Source: Gnetum montanum (Eukaryota > Streptophyta > Gnetopsida > Gnetales > Gnetaceae). From it: a stretch of 64,000 nucleotides of DNA. The notes under the pieces were generated by a model. The model was not told where the DNA came from. It did no database searches and saw nothing but the letters and a program-made list of their open reading frames with translations. This document shows, piece after piece, positions 22,100 through 34,115 of the stretch; within the stretch, counting starts at the first letter, position 1, and each line of letters starts with the position of its first letter. The position numbers and the translations under genes are program-made. The stretch is from NCBI GenBank assembly GCA_015680685.1, contig MNCI01004064.1, positions 315,039-379,038 of the forward strand. The letters are read 5' to 3'.

Positions 22100-24271
22100 T
22101 TTCCAATGGTGCATTTTGCTATAAATGGAAAGGGAGGGGATAAGGGGGTAAGGTGCTAATAATTATCTTACCTACTTGTACTATGTTGAAGTTCCTCCCT
22201 CTTGGCCAAAATAATGTTCGTTTTGAAAAAAGAGTGGGTTTTGCTAAAAAATTTCACAACAGGATGGGTTTAGGTGATCCAGGGGTATGACATCCATGCT
22301 AAGGCGGGTATGACACTCATGCAGAGGGGGATATGAGACAAAACCACGCTAAGGAGGGTATGACACACACCCACACTAAGGGGGTATGACACCCATGCTG
22401 GCTTTAGAAAAACCAGCAACTGCTGCAAATTTTCTACCAAAATCCAAACACCCATGCTAGGGGGGTATGATACCCATGCTAGGAGGTGTAACACCCAAGC
22501 TAGAGGGTAATACCCATGCTAAAGGTGGAGAGGGAGGAATAAAAGGGGTAAGATTAAAAATCTTGCACCCTCTTACATAGCATTGGGGGTTACCCTTTGG
22601 CAGTTTTTNTAGTTGGAAAAGTTTTATAGTAAAAGGGGTAAATATTTTGGTAGAACAACAATGTTTACTTTAAAATTTTTAGCAACTACTTTGAATTGTT
22701 TTAAAAAACCCCAATTGTTTGCCACCTCCACATTGGGTTTTGGTGATGGGGGGATGGGTTTCAACATTGGTTTTGGTAGCCAAAAGGAGATTAAAAAACT
22801 GTGCATAAAATATTTTGGAGATTTCAAAATTTTTTAGTTGCAGGCAACATTGGTATACAGGAAACATGTTTGGATGTAGAACTTGGACAAAGATCCTCCC
22901 TTTAGCTCTAGAAAATTATAATCCCTAAAAATATTGATCACTAGAAAATTGAAAAAATTCAACAAAACAAATTTAACCCTAGATCCCAAGAACATTTGAA
23001 CAATAAGATGCAAGGTACCCTCGATGGTCTAGCAAATCACCTAGGAACTTTGAAAATGTAAATAGGAGTAGAAAAATAAAAATGTAATGTATATTTAAGA
23101 AAATAATTGAACTAAAATGAAAGAAATAAATCTATATTGTACACAAATAGAACTATAAACTTTGTTTTAACAAAAATAAAGAATGGTTCAAGAAATGTGT
23201 ATAAAAAAATGTTCTTGAAGTAGCAAGGGGGTTCACTTTGATGGGGGTTCAAAATCCATTGAAATTACTACAACCAACTTCATGATCTAGAGGTTTTACA
23301 CCTCCCAATGCTTTTGAACCTTTGCTACTCTTTACACTAGATCTACAATGTTGGTGGTGTGAGGGGGGTGAGATGTGTGGGGGAGTTTTACTACCAAGAA
23401 GAGCCACATTGTGGGTAAAGCCCAAAATGCTTAGCATTGGTACCTAACACTCACAACATTTTAAAGGAAGGTAACAATGGCTATGGAGGTTTCATGCTAG
23501 GGATTTGAGAAGCTATGTATTTATAGGTATGCAAGAGCTCTCGAATGAAAAAAAAATGATCAAAAATTACAAAGTGTGAAATCCTTTCATGGTCTTGGTG
23601 CTTTCATTTTATAGGGTTTTGGGCAAAAATTTGGTTGTCAATTATGCTTGATTACTACTACAAATTCTTCTTGATTGTTAATAAAATTTTGGCTACGTGC
23701 AGGTGTGGTGGGTGTTCAAATTCAACAAGGTTACTATGTATGATAAGTGTTATACCACCATGGCCTTAAAGGCATTCCATTTACTAAAAATAGTAAACAA
23801 TAATTTTAACCATGCTGTGCCTTCCCATAGAAATTATAGATCCTCGTTGGAGCTAGGCTAGATGCTCACTAGAGCAAGGTTGGAAGGAGGGTACAATCGT
23901 GGGGGTGAAGTAGCAACACTGGGGTAAGAGTTATATTGTCCACGCTAGGCATGGGTGATGTTACCTCTTCCAATAGGTGTTTCTAGCATAGTAAATGTTA
24001 CACGCCCCCACAAAACCCATCAAAATGCTAATTTTGGTAGTCCAAAAGGAATTTTTAACACCCCAAGCCAAAATATAGGTATTATATGACTTTTTTCACT
24101 TGAGAGATGAGGGTTTGATCACTTATGAGGAATTTTTCAGTCCCAAAAGTATAAAGTATGTGAGATTGCACATCATGGGTTATAACCTTCACATTTACAA
24201 TGAAGCTTAGCCTTGGATTTCATGGGGTGAGGGTTACAAAGGTTATAACATGCATTTTTGGTGATGTTTCA
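22100..24271 (-). repeat. 5' LTR of element B
   Basis: The right edge is ggtgatgtttca ending at 24,271, giving a minus-strand LTR start TGAAACATCACC. The next about 270 bases on the minus strand (TTGTAAATGTGAAGG, then CCTCATAAGTG, then CCCCCACAAAACCCATCA in the reverse sense) track the LTR start at 43,095-43,380. The left edge near the gag start is not defined. An N at 22,609 lies inside. Confidence 0.7.
22262..22522. repeat. Minisatellite in element B LTR
   Basis: Degenerate units of about 21 bp around GGGTATGACACCCATGCTA recur about nine times, with a break at about 22,404-22,447. It explains the apparent open frame at 22,494-22,270. It corresponds in position to the word arrays in the LTRs of A1 and D2. 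Confidence 0.8.
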
Positions 24272-25700
24272 TCCAAGAACATGGGATGTTGGTTGAAATT
24301 TTTTTTCAAAATGCCAGCATTGATCATCTTCATAGGGGTAAATTGTGAAAGCCAAAAACCTCACTTTATGCCAACTAACTAAAAAACTCACCAAAAATTA
24401 ACCACAAATTAGAATTCAATGATTCTAGAATGGTTTGAACTGTTAAATGACAACCTAAAAATCAAAAACCTAAGAACAAAATAATTCTTAGACATGTTTG
24501 TAGAATAAATTAGGAAAATAACATGAAAAATAGCAAAAACTACATAAAACCCCTATGTACTAGCTTATGGAAAAACTCATAGAGAATTCATCATAAGTCA
24601 GAATCTAGTAGTTCAAACACCATTTCAACCATTAAACATAGTACTACAATAATATGGATATAAAAAATAATAAATCCTAATCGTTTTCAGCCAAAAAAAA
24701 TTACAAAAGTGGCATTGCTTTTTGGTGGGAAAAGCTCAAAAATGCATAGAAAATACTGAAACTAAAATTATAACTAGGCATAGTCAAATCCTAATACCAA
24801 AATGACACCAAAAGCCCATGAACATGACCTAAATATAATGTAGGAATTTTATGAAATTAAACTTTAAGGAATACACAAATCTACAAACAAAAACACCCAA
24901 GTTTTTAGCAAAACTTAAAGAAAAATGGTTAGAAATTATGTACCTAGGGGTTGTAGTGGAAGAACCTTCACCAATCAAGGGTTGTGGTAGGTTAGAGAGC
25001 CCTCTTGAAGTAGCATCTACCTCTTACAAAGTTAGATTCTTACTGGTTGTAGTTCTCCTCTTTGACATTTTGGAAAAGTAGCACCAAAATTGACAAAACC
25101 TTCAAAACTTTTGATCACCTATAGTAACTACGTCGACTCCTTATGGTAGGATAGTTGGACTACATTGAGAATAGGTGTGGTTGAGGAAAGAATAATATAG
25201 GAGCTTGGATGCTAGGTGCTTTAGGTTAGGAGTGATGAAAGAATTATGATTTATGCAAAATTGTAATTTGGTAACCAATCCTAAACTTATGCGTTGATCA
25301 CCAGAACCCTAATTTCCAAAATATTCATACAAGTTCCACTGAACTTAATGATCACAATTAGAAGGTAATACTATGCTAGGTTGGTGGAAAAATAATTCGT
25401 GTTACAATTCAATCTTAAGGTGGGGCCCACTAGTTTCCTTTCCAACAAGCCAATGGAAATTCTAAAAGACTTGGATTTTTAGCTTCTCCAACGTTAATAT
25501 GCTAGGGTTTAAGCATCCAAAAGCCTTGAAATGAATTCCAAAGTTCAATCACTACTAGAACCCACCTCCTAGGTTTCCATCCATGCCATATTTGGACCAA
25601 CAAACCTTATGCCAAAAACAGGAAACTGGGTATTGACATTGGAAATCACCATACACGAAGAGAAGCCATAAGTCATATCACAACTTAGTATTTAGAGTAA
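24272..25700. other. No gene recognised
   Basis: AT-rich unique-looking sequence with no conserved motif on either strand. It lies between the end of the element B LTR and the 190-bp array and may include the start of the 5' LTR of element C. Confidence 0.35.
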
Positions 25701-25709
25701 CTAAACTAT

Positions 25710-27720
25710 CCAATAGCTTGACTATGCTAGCTAGCATATTCCCAAGTGGGATAATGTCTTCAATTATTAACCAAACTTCTAATTGACTCCAAAATTACTA
25801 CACCATGCATGAAACCTTGGCTAAAGCCTCTGATAGCTTCAAAAATTTGCAAGATTGGTTGAAAAGCATTAAAAATAATTTCTATTACAAGAACTACATT
25901 AGGGGAGATCTCAACTACATTGGCTAATGTAGTCCCAGTGTATTTGGGAGAGGATAGACCACTAAAAACCAAAAATAACGTTCAAACCAACATATCTTGG
26001 CCTTAACACTCCTTCAGAATCTTCGGTGACTTTGTACTGGCAAACTGTGAAACAAAAGTAGGCTGAATTCCAATTTCACCTTGGGACTATGCTGAGGAAG
26101 CCTAGGACTATGCTAGCTAGTGTAGTCTTAACATATTCACATTATTAGAACATCAAAATAGGTCTTAAGCAAGTCAAATTGACTTCTTAATCCATCATCT
26201 CAACCAGAGAATATTTTCACAAACTTTAGAGACCACTACATCCTACAAACCAAGTTAAAAATCAACAAAACTTTGTCCACACACCTGAACTACACCAAGA
26301 CTACACTAGCCAATGTAGTCTAGGGGTGTATGGATAGTCAAGAATCAAAAAAACTGTCAAAAGTGATCATCTTAGGCTTGAAACCCTAGTTATGAACACC
26401 ATTGATCCAAGAAACCAAAGTCCTAGTTGATCAATCATGAAATTCCACTAAAAATAAAAGTTCATCTTATGACTATGCTAGAGTAGGCTTGGACTATGTT
26501 GGCTAGTGTAGTCATGGTTCTAGGTTGATTTGACTAGTGATTTGACACTCCAAATAACTTAAAACCTAACTTGAAACCTAGAACTTTGTTTGGCCTTACC
26601 AAGCTACATATTCACCTTGTTTTGACCTTGGAAATGCCATGTCACCTCCATCTACACTAAGGTTAGGCTCAACTATGCTGGCTAGCATAGTCCAAATGGA
26701 ATATGGGCATTTCTATACCAAAGAAATCTTTAGAATTGATCATCCTAAGTCAAAACCCTAGCCAAAGATATTGGTAATATTGGGAACCAAAGAACCTAGT
26801 TGATTGATTGCAAAAACTCATCAAAAGAAATATTTCATACCTTACTATGCTAAGACAAGTCATGACTATGTTGGCTAGCATAGTCCTAGCATAGTCATGA
26901 TTGTAAGTTGATTTGACTAGTATCATGACACCCTGAATGACCTAAAATTTGACTTGAAAAGCTAATAACATTGTTTGACATTACCTAGTTATGACTTCAC
27001 TTTGTTTTGATCATTAGAATGTCAAATTCTATTGATCTATATTGAGGTAGGCCTAGGATTATGTTGGCCTATGTAGTTCTAGTGTAGTCCCTCCCATAGG
27101 ATGGTTAAACCAACATCACAATACTTGAAATGGTCAAAAAATTAATTTGGAAAGAGTGGAACCTTGGAATCCAAAAGCTAGCTATAGTTGGCCTTTAATC
27201 ATAAAAAGCCTATGTTTTGGTCCATTTACAGTAGAGAAACCCTCAACTACATTGGTCAACATAGTCGTGAGATGTTGTCACCAAAACTACACTTGCATTA
27301 GCCCATTTTACTGCCAAATGACCTATTTAGCCTTTCCAGGACCTTGCACTACACTAGGATGTTGATGAAACACCAGTATTAGCTCTAAAACACTAGAAAC
27401 ACACTTTTCCCATGCATCTATGCTAGGACTACACTAGCCAGCATAGTCCTAGGGTAGTCACTAGCATTTGACATCATCTACAACTTCTAGAAGATCAAAA
27501 TGATGATCTTCAACCCTAGTCCATTGCGCTAGCCATACAGACCATAGAGATACCAAAACTAGTCATAACAAACATAGAAAACCATCTATTATCACCAACT
27601 AGATTGGGTCCTATCCCAACTATGCTAGCCAAAATAGTCCTAGCTATGCCCAACATAATCACAACAAAAGGCCTTAATTTTAACTTCAAATAACCTTACA
27701 ATGATCCCACCCTGTGCCTA
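25710..27720. repeat. Diverged tandem array of ~190-bp monomers in ~377-bp dimers
   Basis: A near-palindromic core built from half-site GACTATGCTAG and its complement recurs at about 25,720, 25,915, 26,110, 26,300, 26,490, 26,677, 26,866, 27,060, 27,245, 27,432 and 27,625, a spacing of 185-195 bp. Between cores, alternate monomers resemble each other. The monomer after 26,300 matches those after 26,677 and 27,432 (gatcatct..ccctag, ggaaccaaag). The monomer after 26,490 matches that after 26,866 (ggttgatttgactagt, atgacac). It may be part of the 5' LTR of element C, whose 3' LTR carries the same core word at 43.4-43.7 kb. Confidence 0.75.
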
Positions 27721-28690
27721 AACTCACTTTTCAACCATATAGACTCACACCATGGCACACTAAGGCCTAAAAATGAAAAAATCTAACCCTAATTGACTAA
27801 TATTAACCATGTTTTACCATATGTTCCTACCTTGATTGGTTTGACCTTAGTATGCATTATTGACCTTCATTGCCTTATCATTTGAGGTTATTTGGCTTGA
27901 TTTTGGTCATTTTAACATGATTTGGTCTTGTCCCACCAAATGCTTTTATCATTTGCTATCATTAAACCTTTGAAAACTAGATTTGGTAATGATTTACACT
28001 AATGAACATTAGTATAACCTTGTTTGACCATTCTAGACATTTTTTTGATGGTATTTGATCATCATTTGGGCTTCATTTGACCCAATTTGATATAATTTAG
28101 CTATCATTTGGCTTTGTTCCATGTCAGTGAGCATCTTGGTTCATCCCATCTACCTTATCCTATTCTCTATGACCTTGGTTGACCATGTTTTAGGCTTATT
28201 TACCTTCTTTGATGGTGCTTGACCATCATTAGGATATCATTTGATGTTAGATGATCATCATTTGGCCCTATTTAGCATTATTTCATGCTCTTTAGCCTTT
28301 GACACAACTTGTCCATCTTTAACTACCATTGTATAGTTGTTGCTTATGCTTTAACCTTAATTGGCATCACTGAATAGAGTTTAACATTTAGTTAGTCTTT
28401 GTGTGGCTCTATTCTATAGCCATTTGGCCTTTTCTTGATCTTATTTAGCCTCTATTTCACCTTATCTATCTTCACTTACCTCTGGTAACCTTCAAGTGAC
28501 CTTGTTTAAGCCTTGTTTGGCATTTAGCTTAATGTATTTTGGCTTTTGCTAGAGTATTTTGCTTTATTTTGGCAATGTTTACACATTTTATCACATAGTT
28601 GCCTCTTAATGTGCATATGGTTGATATGCAAGATTGAAGTATGGACACCTAGGAGCAATTCAGTGTGCCTTTGAGTCTAAGTGGGCCTCA
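27721..28690. other. Low-complexity region before element C pol
   Basis: Rich in reiterated words such as catttggc, ttgaccatcatt and ccttgatttgg in no strict period. No coding motif is seen until the pol frame opens at about 28,700. A gag for element C is not found here. Confidence 0.4.
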
Positions 28691-28699
28691 TGGTAATGT

Positions 28700-29760
28700 T
28701 GAATGATGCATCAACATTAATTGCCTAGATCTTGAGTATGAGGATATTTTTGATTGTATAGCCTCTATAGAGAAACCTCTAGAATGGCTTGAAAACCTAG
28801 TCAAAACCCTTGATCTTGAGGCTAGTGGCATTGTTGAATACTTTCTAGTTGAGGTTCCTATCATGACACACAGTTGTGAGGAGAAAACACTAAACCTAAG
28901 TTTCTCACTAGAACCTCAAAAAGCTCAAGACATCACCAAGGTTCTCCAAGAAAACATTAAGGCCTTTGCCTGGTCATATGAAGATATGCTAGGTCTTGAA
29001 CCACACCTAGTACAACATAACATCATACTAAATCCTAGGATCAAAATAATTAAGCAAAAATTTGGTAAGATTAGACCATATTTGGCCCTAGAAATTTGTG
29101 ATAAGATCACAAAACTATATTCAACTAGCTTCATTTGAGTTGTCAATTACATGGAATGGATGTCCAACATAATGATAGTCTCTAAGAAAAAGAAGAGTAC
29201 ATGTATCTATATTGATTTCTGAGACCTGAATAAGGAAACTATCAAAGAAGACATTCCTTTGCTTAGTATTAATCAACTTATCAATACTATAGCTGGGCAT
29301 GCCTTATTTTCCTTTATGGATGGATTCTTAGGATATAACCAAATTAGGATTAACCTAGAGCATCAACTTTGTATGACTTTCATTTGGGGTACCTTTTGTT
29401 ACATCATGATGCCCTTTGGATTGAAGTACACAAGAGAAACCTACTAAAGAGTGATGATGTATATCTTTAGCAATGATATGGTAGGATTGCTTAATGACTA
29501 CATGGATGATATAGCCGTTAAGTCCAAAGTGGCCAAAAGCCATGCATGTGACCTTGACCTTGTGTTGAAATGATGTCTCAAATATGAGCTTAGGCTTAAC
29601 CCCAAGAAGTGTATCTTTAACATTAAAACTAATAAGATGGTTAACTTTGTAGTATTTGAACTAGGAATACATGTCTTTCTTAATAAGGTTAATTCCATAT
29701 CCAACTTGATAGCACCAACCAACCTTAAGGAGCTTTAGGGATTGTAAGGTAGATTACAAT
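28700..29760 (+). pseudogene. Reverse transcriptase of element C (Tat-like gypsy)
   Basis: An open stretch from about 28,700 to 29,138 carries the pol N-terminal region (IKAFAWSYEDMLGLEPHLVQ, IIKQKFGKIRPYLALEI). After a stop it continues with IDF, stop, DLNKETIKEDIPLL, HALFSFMDGFLGYNQIRI and YIMMPFGLKYTRETY. The catalytic box LNDYMDDIAVKSK has YMDD at 29,499-29,510, then LNPKKCIF. Wording fits the Tat/Retand group of Ty3/gypsy. Stops are scattered but the catalytic box is intact. Confidence 0.87.
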
Positions 29761-30840
29761 TTATCCATAGGTTTATCACCAGACTTATGGATAAGTTACA
29801 ACCCATGCAACACTTGTTTAAGAAAGGAGATCACTATGAGTGGACGGCTCAATATCAAGAAGCCTTTGAAAACCTTAAGTAAGATTTAGCATAATTATTG
29901 ATGGTCTACCCTCTATAAGAGGATAAGAATTTTTACATCTACCTTGCTATCTCTGAAACGTACATTACCTCTCTACTCTATTAGAAATGAGATGATGGAG
30001 TAGAGCTTCTTGTATACTACCTAAGCCATGTATTAATTACCCATTAGACCTAATACATTGAAGTAGAGAAGTATTATCTAGCCCTGGTCTTCTCATTGAA
30101 GAAGTGGAGACACTACCTTTTTAGAAGCTAAGTCAATATCATATACAAGGATAACATACTAAGAGCCATAACAATTAATATCTATGAGAGAAGTCTTATC
30201 ATCATTTGGAAAGCCATAACAATAGAATATAACCTTCATTACATCTCTCAAGCATCAACAAAAGGTCAAGTGATTACCACACAACTTATTGTTTCATTGG
30301 TAGAAGACCATGCAGCCATAGATCCTAAATTTCCTAACAAGAATGTCAACATGGTCAATGAAGTACCTGAGGGCTATGAGGTAATTACACACTTTGACTA
30401 AGCTTCAACTACCCATGGGACTAGTGCTACTACCATCATAACACTTCCTCCCAGAGAAATCCAACCCTTCACTTATCGTTTGAAATTCCCATGTACCAAC
30501 AACATAGCAAAGTATGAAGGATTGATTAGGGGAATGATGATAGTCAGTGATCAAGGGACTAAGTGTCTAATGATCAAAGGTGATTTACAACTTGTGGTTT
30601 ACCAACTGAGGTATACACGTGCAAAGATAAACATTTGCATCCTTACTATGGCCTAAAAAAGAAACCAATGCAAAAATCTACATATGTTAGTATCCAACAT
30701 GTGCCCCAAATTGAGAACATGCTAGCTGATACCATTACAACCTTAGCCCTAAGTGTGAGACTGTGTATAGTAAGTTACCCTCCTGAATAATGAACTGTAC
30801 TATTCTCATCATGTAGAACATTGAAGGTGATTCTAGAGCA
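29761..30840 (+). pseudogene. RNase H region of element C
   Basis: After the RT connection (FITRLMDKLQPMQHLFKKGD), two RNase H-like parts appear, as in Tat elements. The second is clear at about 30,393-30,600: HFD, stop, ASTTHGTSA, then FPCTNNIAKYEGLIRGMM and GDLQLVVYQL. The D of the first motif survives, but the following Gly codon is a stop. Possession of an additional, archaeal-type RNase H is characteristic of the Tat clade and supports the assignment. Confidence 0.8.
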
Positions 30841-32160
30841 TCTATCAACATTACTCTCCCAAGGGAATGGTATGAAGATATTATGTTTTACCTAATGCAT
30901 GGTGAATCTCCACAAGACCTAACTAGTTCTCAAAAGGACATTGTACATAAAAGATCAAAACAATATGTCATCATAGGTGACAACACATTATATTGATGGT
31001 CTTATGATGGAATATTGTTAGTGTTCTTGGGTAAAATCGAAGCTTGCATAGTCCTTGAGCAAGTTTAGGAGGGTTTATGTGGAGGACATATAGGACCTAG
31101 AGCCATGGTTACTAAGATTAGATGGCTAGGCTATTACTAGCATTATATGAGAAATAATTTCCTGTAGAAGGCTAAGACTTATGAAACTTGTTAATGGCAT
31201 AGTAACCTAATACATGTGACACTAATTGAGTTACACATTACTTAGAAAACTTGGCCATTTCAACGATGGGGATTGAATATCATTAGACTTATAACACCTA
31301 AGTCATTTGCATGGCATAGCTTGATCATCATCACAACCAAATACTTCACAAAGTGGATTGAAGTTGTTCCCCCAATGAAGACAACATCTTAACAAGTCTA
31401 TAGATTTATACTTGATAGCATAGTAGCCCATTTTGGCATACCTATGCCCATATTGATGGATAACGGACCATAATTTAGTAGCCAAGAAATGAAAGCCTTT
31501 TGTCAAGACCTAGGCATTACACATTTCTTTTCATCACCATACTATCCTAAAGCCAATGAACAAGTTGAAGTTAGCAACAAGGCTACCATAAACGTGCTAA
31601 AAGAGATGCTAAAAAATAGTAGACACAAGTAGCATGAGAGGCTTATCCACATACTTTGGGCCTATTGAACCACCTATTGGACCACAACTAGTGTAACCCC
31701 ATATAGCATGATTTATGGTTTTGAAGCTGTTTTTCCTTTTGAATTACAAGTCCTATCACTCTAAGTGGCTCTCTCACACTTCATCAATGATGAATAGAAT
31801 AAGGAGTTACATATCATGGACTTGGACTCAATGGAAGAGAAACATGTGCAAATGCTTGCTCACATTGAGCAATACTAGGGAAGGAAGAAACAACAACATT
31901 GTCATGACTTGAACAAATGAAAGATCAAAAAAGGATACATAATCCTCAAAGTTGTCCATGAGCATGCGGACAAGTTTTCAACCAACTAGGAATAACCTTT
32001 CTTAATCACCAAGGCCTGTGATAATGGAGCATTCAAAATAGTGGACATGGATGGGAATAAATTGGCTAATATGGTCAACCATTCCTACCTCAAACCTTAT
32101 TACATCTAACATGTTTTCTTTATAGGTGTCAACATTGATATCCATGACCATGGTGACTAG
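30841..32160 (+). pseudogene. Integrase of element C
   Basis: The core reads WGLNIIRLITPKSFAWHSL, with the first catalytic Asp changed to Asn (31,276-31,278). It continues PMPILMDNGP, stop, FSSQEM, with the second Asp at 31,459-31,461, and YYPKANEQVEVSNKATINVL with the Glu at 31,567-31,569. The C-terminal region follows (VTPYSMIYGFEAVFPFELQV, GAFKIVDMDGNKLANMVNHS) and ends at the stop at 32,158-32,160. One catalytic residue is lost and several stops are present. Confidence 0.87.
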
Positions 32161-32970
32161 TAACAAGTAAGCCAATATTCCTTTCTTTATCTCATTTTTC
32201 ATAGCAAGTAAATTGAAAGACTTTATAATATCTATAATACAAGATACAAATCCCTCCTAGGTGTAATGATTATGATCTTCAGTGGCCTAGTTTACTACTT
32301 TTCTCATATGACCCTATAATGATTATGATCTTATTATAATAACATATCTTCTTTATCTTGTTTTCTTGTCCTCTTTAGAGTTATGCTTGTAGGATGAAGC
32401 TTGAAGTCATTGTGAAGGTGCAACTCATTATGGTGACAAGTTATCATGTGACCTTGATGTGCAGGATTTAGTATGTCCTGCTGTACCAAGAGTGCTTTTT
32501 TGATAATTCCTATCATTACATTCCTTGGAACCCAATCCCATAGCTTGATTATGACCTTCGTTATCCTAAATAATGATGTTTACCTATGTTTAATATTTAT
32601 GCATTATGGCCATGTGACATCTTCTTCATCATGCTCCACCATCAAGTTCATTGGATGTAACACATCTTATTCAACAAGAAGATAAACAATTGATGAGGAC
32701 CAAAAGACAAATAAAATAAAATAAAATCTGAACATACAAAGAAAGGATCCTAACAACCTAAAAAAACCTTCAAGTGAAGTGTTGGCTCCTCAAGAACATT
32801 ACTAAATGAACAACACTTCAAAGCATGAAGCATGAAGACCTTATTGATCATTCAACATGTCATTGCCATAATCATAGCCATGATGTTAACATATATAACT
32901 CATTGTTAACTCTCATGGTCATTCCTTTATAGCTAAGTATTACATTTATTCTATATCATCTCATGATAAC
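32161..32970 (+). other. 3' untranslated region of element C, split by A1
   Basis: No coding motif. It continues across the A1 insertion at 42,946-43,094, where the polypurine-like ACAAAGAGAAGCCAA directly precedes the element C 3' LTR start at 43,095. Confidence 0.6.
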
Positions 32971-32975
32971 CTTAC
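32971..32975. other. Left target-site duplication of A1 (CTTAC)
   Basis: CTTAC directly precedes the LTR start TGAAACACC at 32,976, and an identical CTTAC follows the 3' LTR end at 42,941-42,945. A perfect 5-bp duplication marks a single integrase-mediated insertion. Confidence 0.93.
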
Positions 32976-33221
32976 TGAAACACCACAAAATTCTGAGCTT
33001 AGTACTTCTCCAACAGGAATCGAGCTAAGTCATGATGCTCCCCAACATGACTGAAGCTTGAGGACCTCACAGACAGCTTCAAGTAGAGTTGAAATCAACA
33101 AAAAATGGTTCCTTGGGACCCATAGAAGACTAAAATTACATCTGGCATCAAACTTGGTAAATCTTAAGGTCAAAATACTTGGTTTTCACTAAGTATGCAT
33201 CCTGTACGTTGGCCTATACAT

Positions 33222-33880
33222 GCCCAGCGTACAGCCCAGCGTAGAGCAACTTTTGGACCCCAAAAATGAGTCAAAACATGCCAGAATTGAGCATCTAGAC
33301 CCCCTAGAACCTTCCCCAAGGTCCCCAGTAGCTCTTAGGCACTTGAAAATCAAATTTTGGGCTCCAAATGATGGTCTTTTATTCCTCTACGCCTAGCGTA
33401 TACGCCCAGAGTACAGCCCAGTGTAGAGCAACTTTCGGGCCCCAAAAATGAGTCAAAACATGCCAGAACCAAGCATCTGGACCCCCTAGGACCTTCCCCA
33501 AGGTCCCCAGTAGCTCTTAGGCACTTGAAAATCAAAATTTGGGCTCCAAATAATGGTCTTTCATTCCTCTACGCCCAGCGTACAGCCCAACGTAGAGCAA
33601 CTTTCGGGCCCCAAAAATGAGTCAAAACATGCTAGAACTGAGTGTCTGGACCCCCTAGGACCTTCCCCAAGGTCCCCAATAGATCTCTGTCACTTGAAAA
33701 TAAAATTTTGGGCTCCAAATGATGGTCTTTCATTCTTCTACACCCAGTGTATACGCCCAACGTACAGCCCAGCGTAGAGCAACTTTAGGGCCCCAAAAAT
33801 GAGTCAAAACATGCCAGAACTGAGTGTCTAGACCCCCCAGGACCTTCCCTAGGGTCCCCAGTAGCTCTCAAGTACTCAAA
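33222..33880 (+). repeat. Four ~178-bp tandem units in A1 5' LTR
   Basis: The phrase cccagcgtagagcaactttt/c recurs at about 33,234, 33,416, 33,584 and 33,768. Each is followed by ggaccccctaggaccttcc-like text and a gcccagcgta-type word block. The 3' LTR has the same four units at 41,306-41,950. Confidence 0.9.
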
Positions 33881-33918
33881 AATCAAGTTTTAACCTTAAA
33901 ATGAAGCATTTTCATGTG

Positions 33919-34115
33919 TGTACGCTGGCATGCTGTACGTTGGCATCTTGTATGCTGGCATGCTGTACGCTGGCATGCTGTACACTGGCATCCATGTACG
34001 CTGGCATCCTGTACGCTGGCATCCATGTACGCTAGCATGCTGTATGCTAGTATGCTATACGTTGGCATCCATGTATGTTGGCATGCTGTACGTTGGCATG
34101 CTGTACGCTGTACAG
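33919..34115 (+). repeat. 15/16-bp word array in A1 5' LTR
   Basis: About 13 units of TGTACGCTGGCATGC and a 16-bp variant ending catcc. Because 15 is a multiple of three, it creates long artefactual frames rich in Tyr, Ala, Gly, Met and Leu on both strands. The homologous array in the 3' LTR (41,993-42,250) has about 17 units. Confidence 0.92.

Noticed and set aside
22270-22494. Tyr/Pro/Val-rich 74-residue frame
   Set aside because: Translation of the ~21-bp minisatellite in the element B LTR.
27367-27380. TGAAACACCA at about 27,369, identical to the LTR start
   Set aside because: It lies inside the 190-bp array without the following LTR-start sequence, so it is probably a chance match.
25710-27720. 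CRISPR-like array from regularly spaced palindromic cores
   Set aside because: Spacing of about 190 bp, similar inter-core sequences and a plant context fit a satellite-like tandem array, not repeats with unique spacers.
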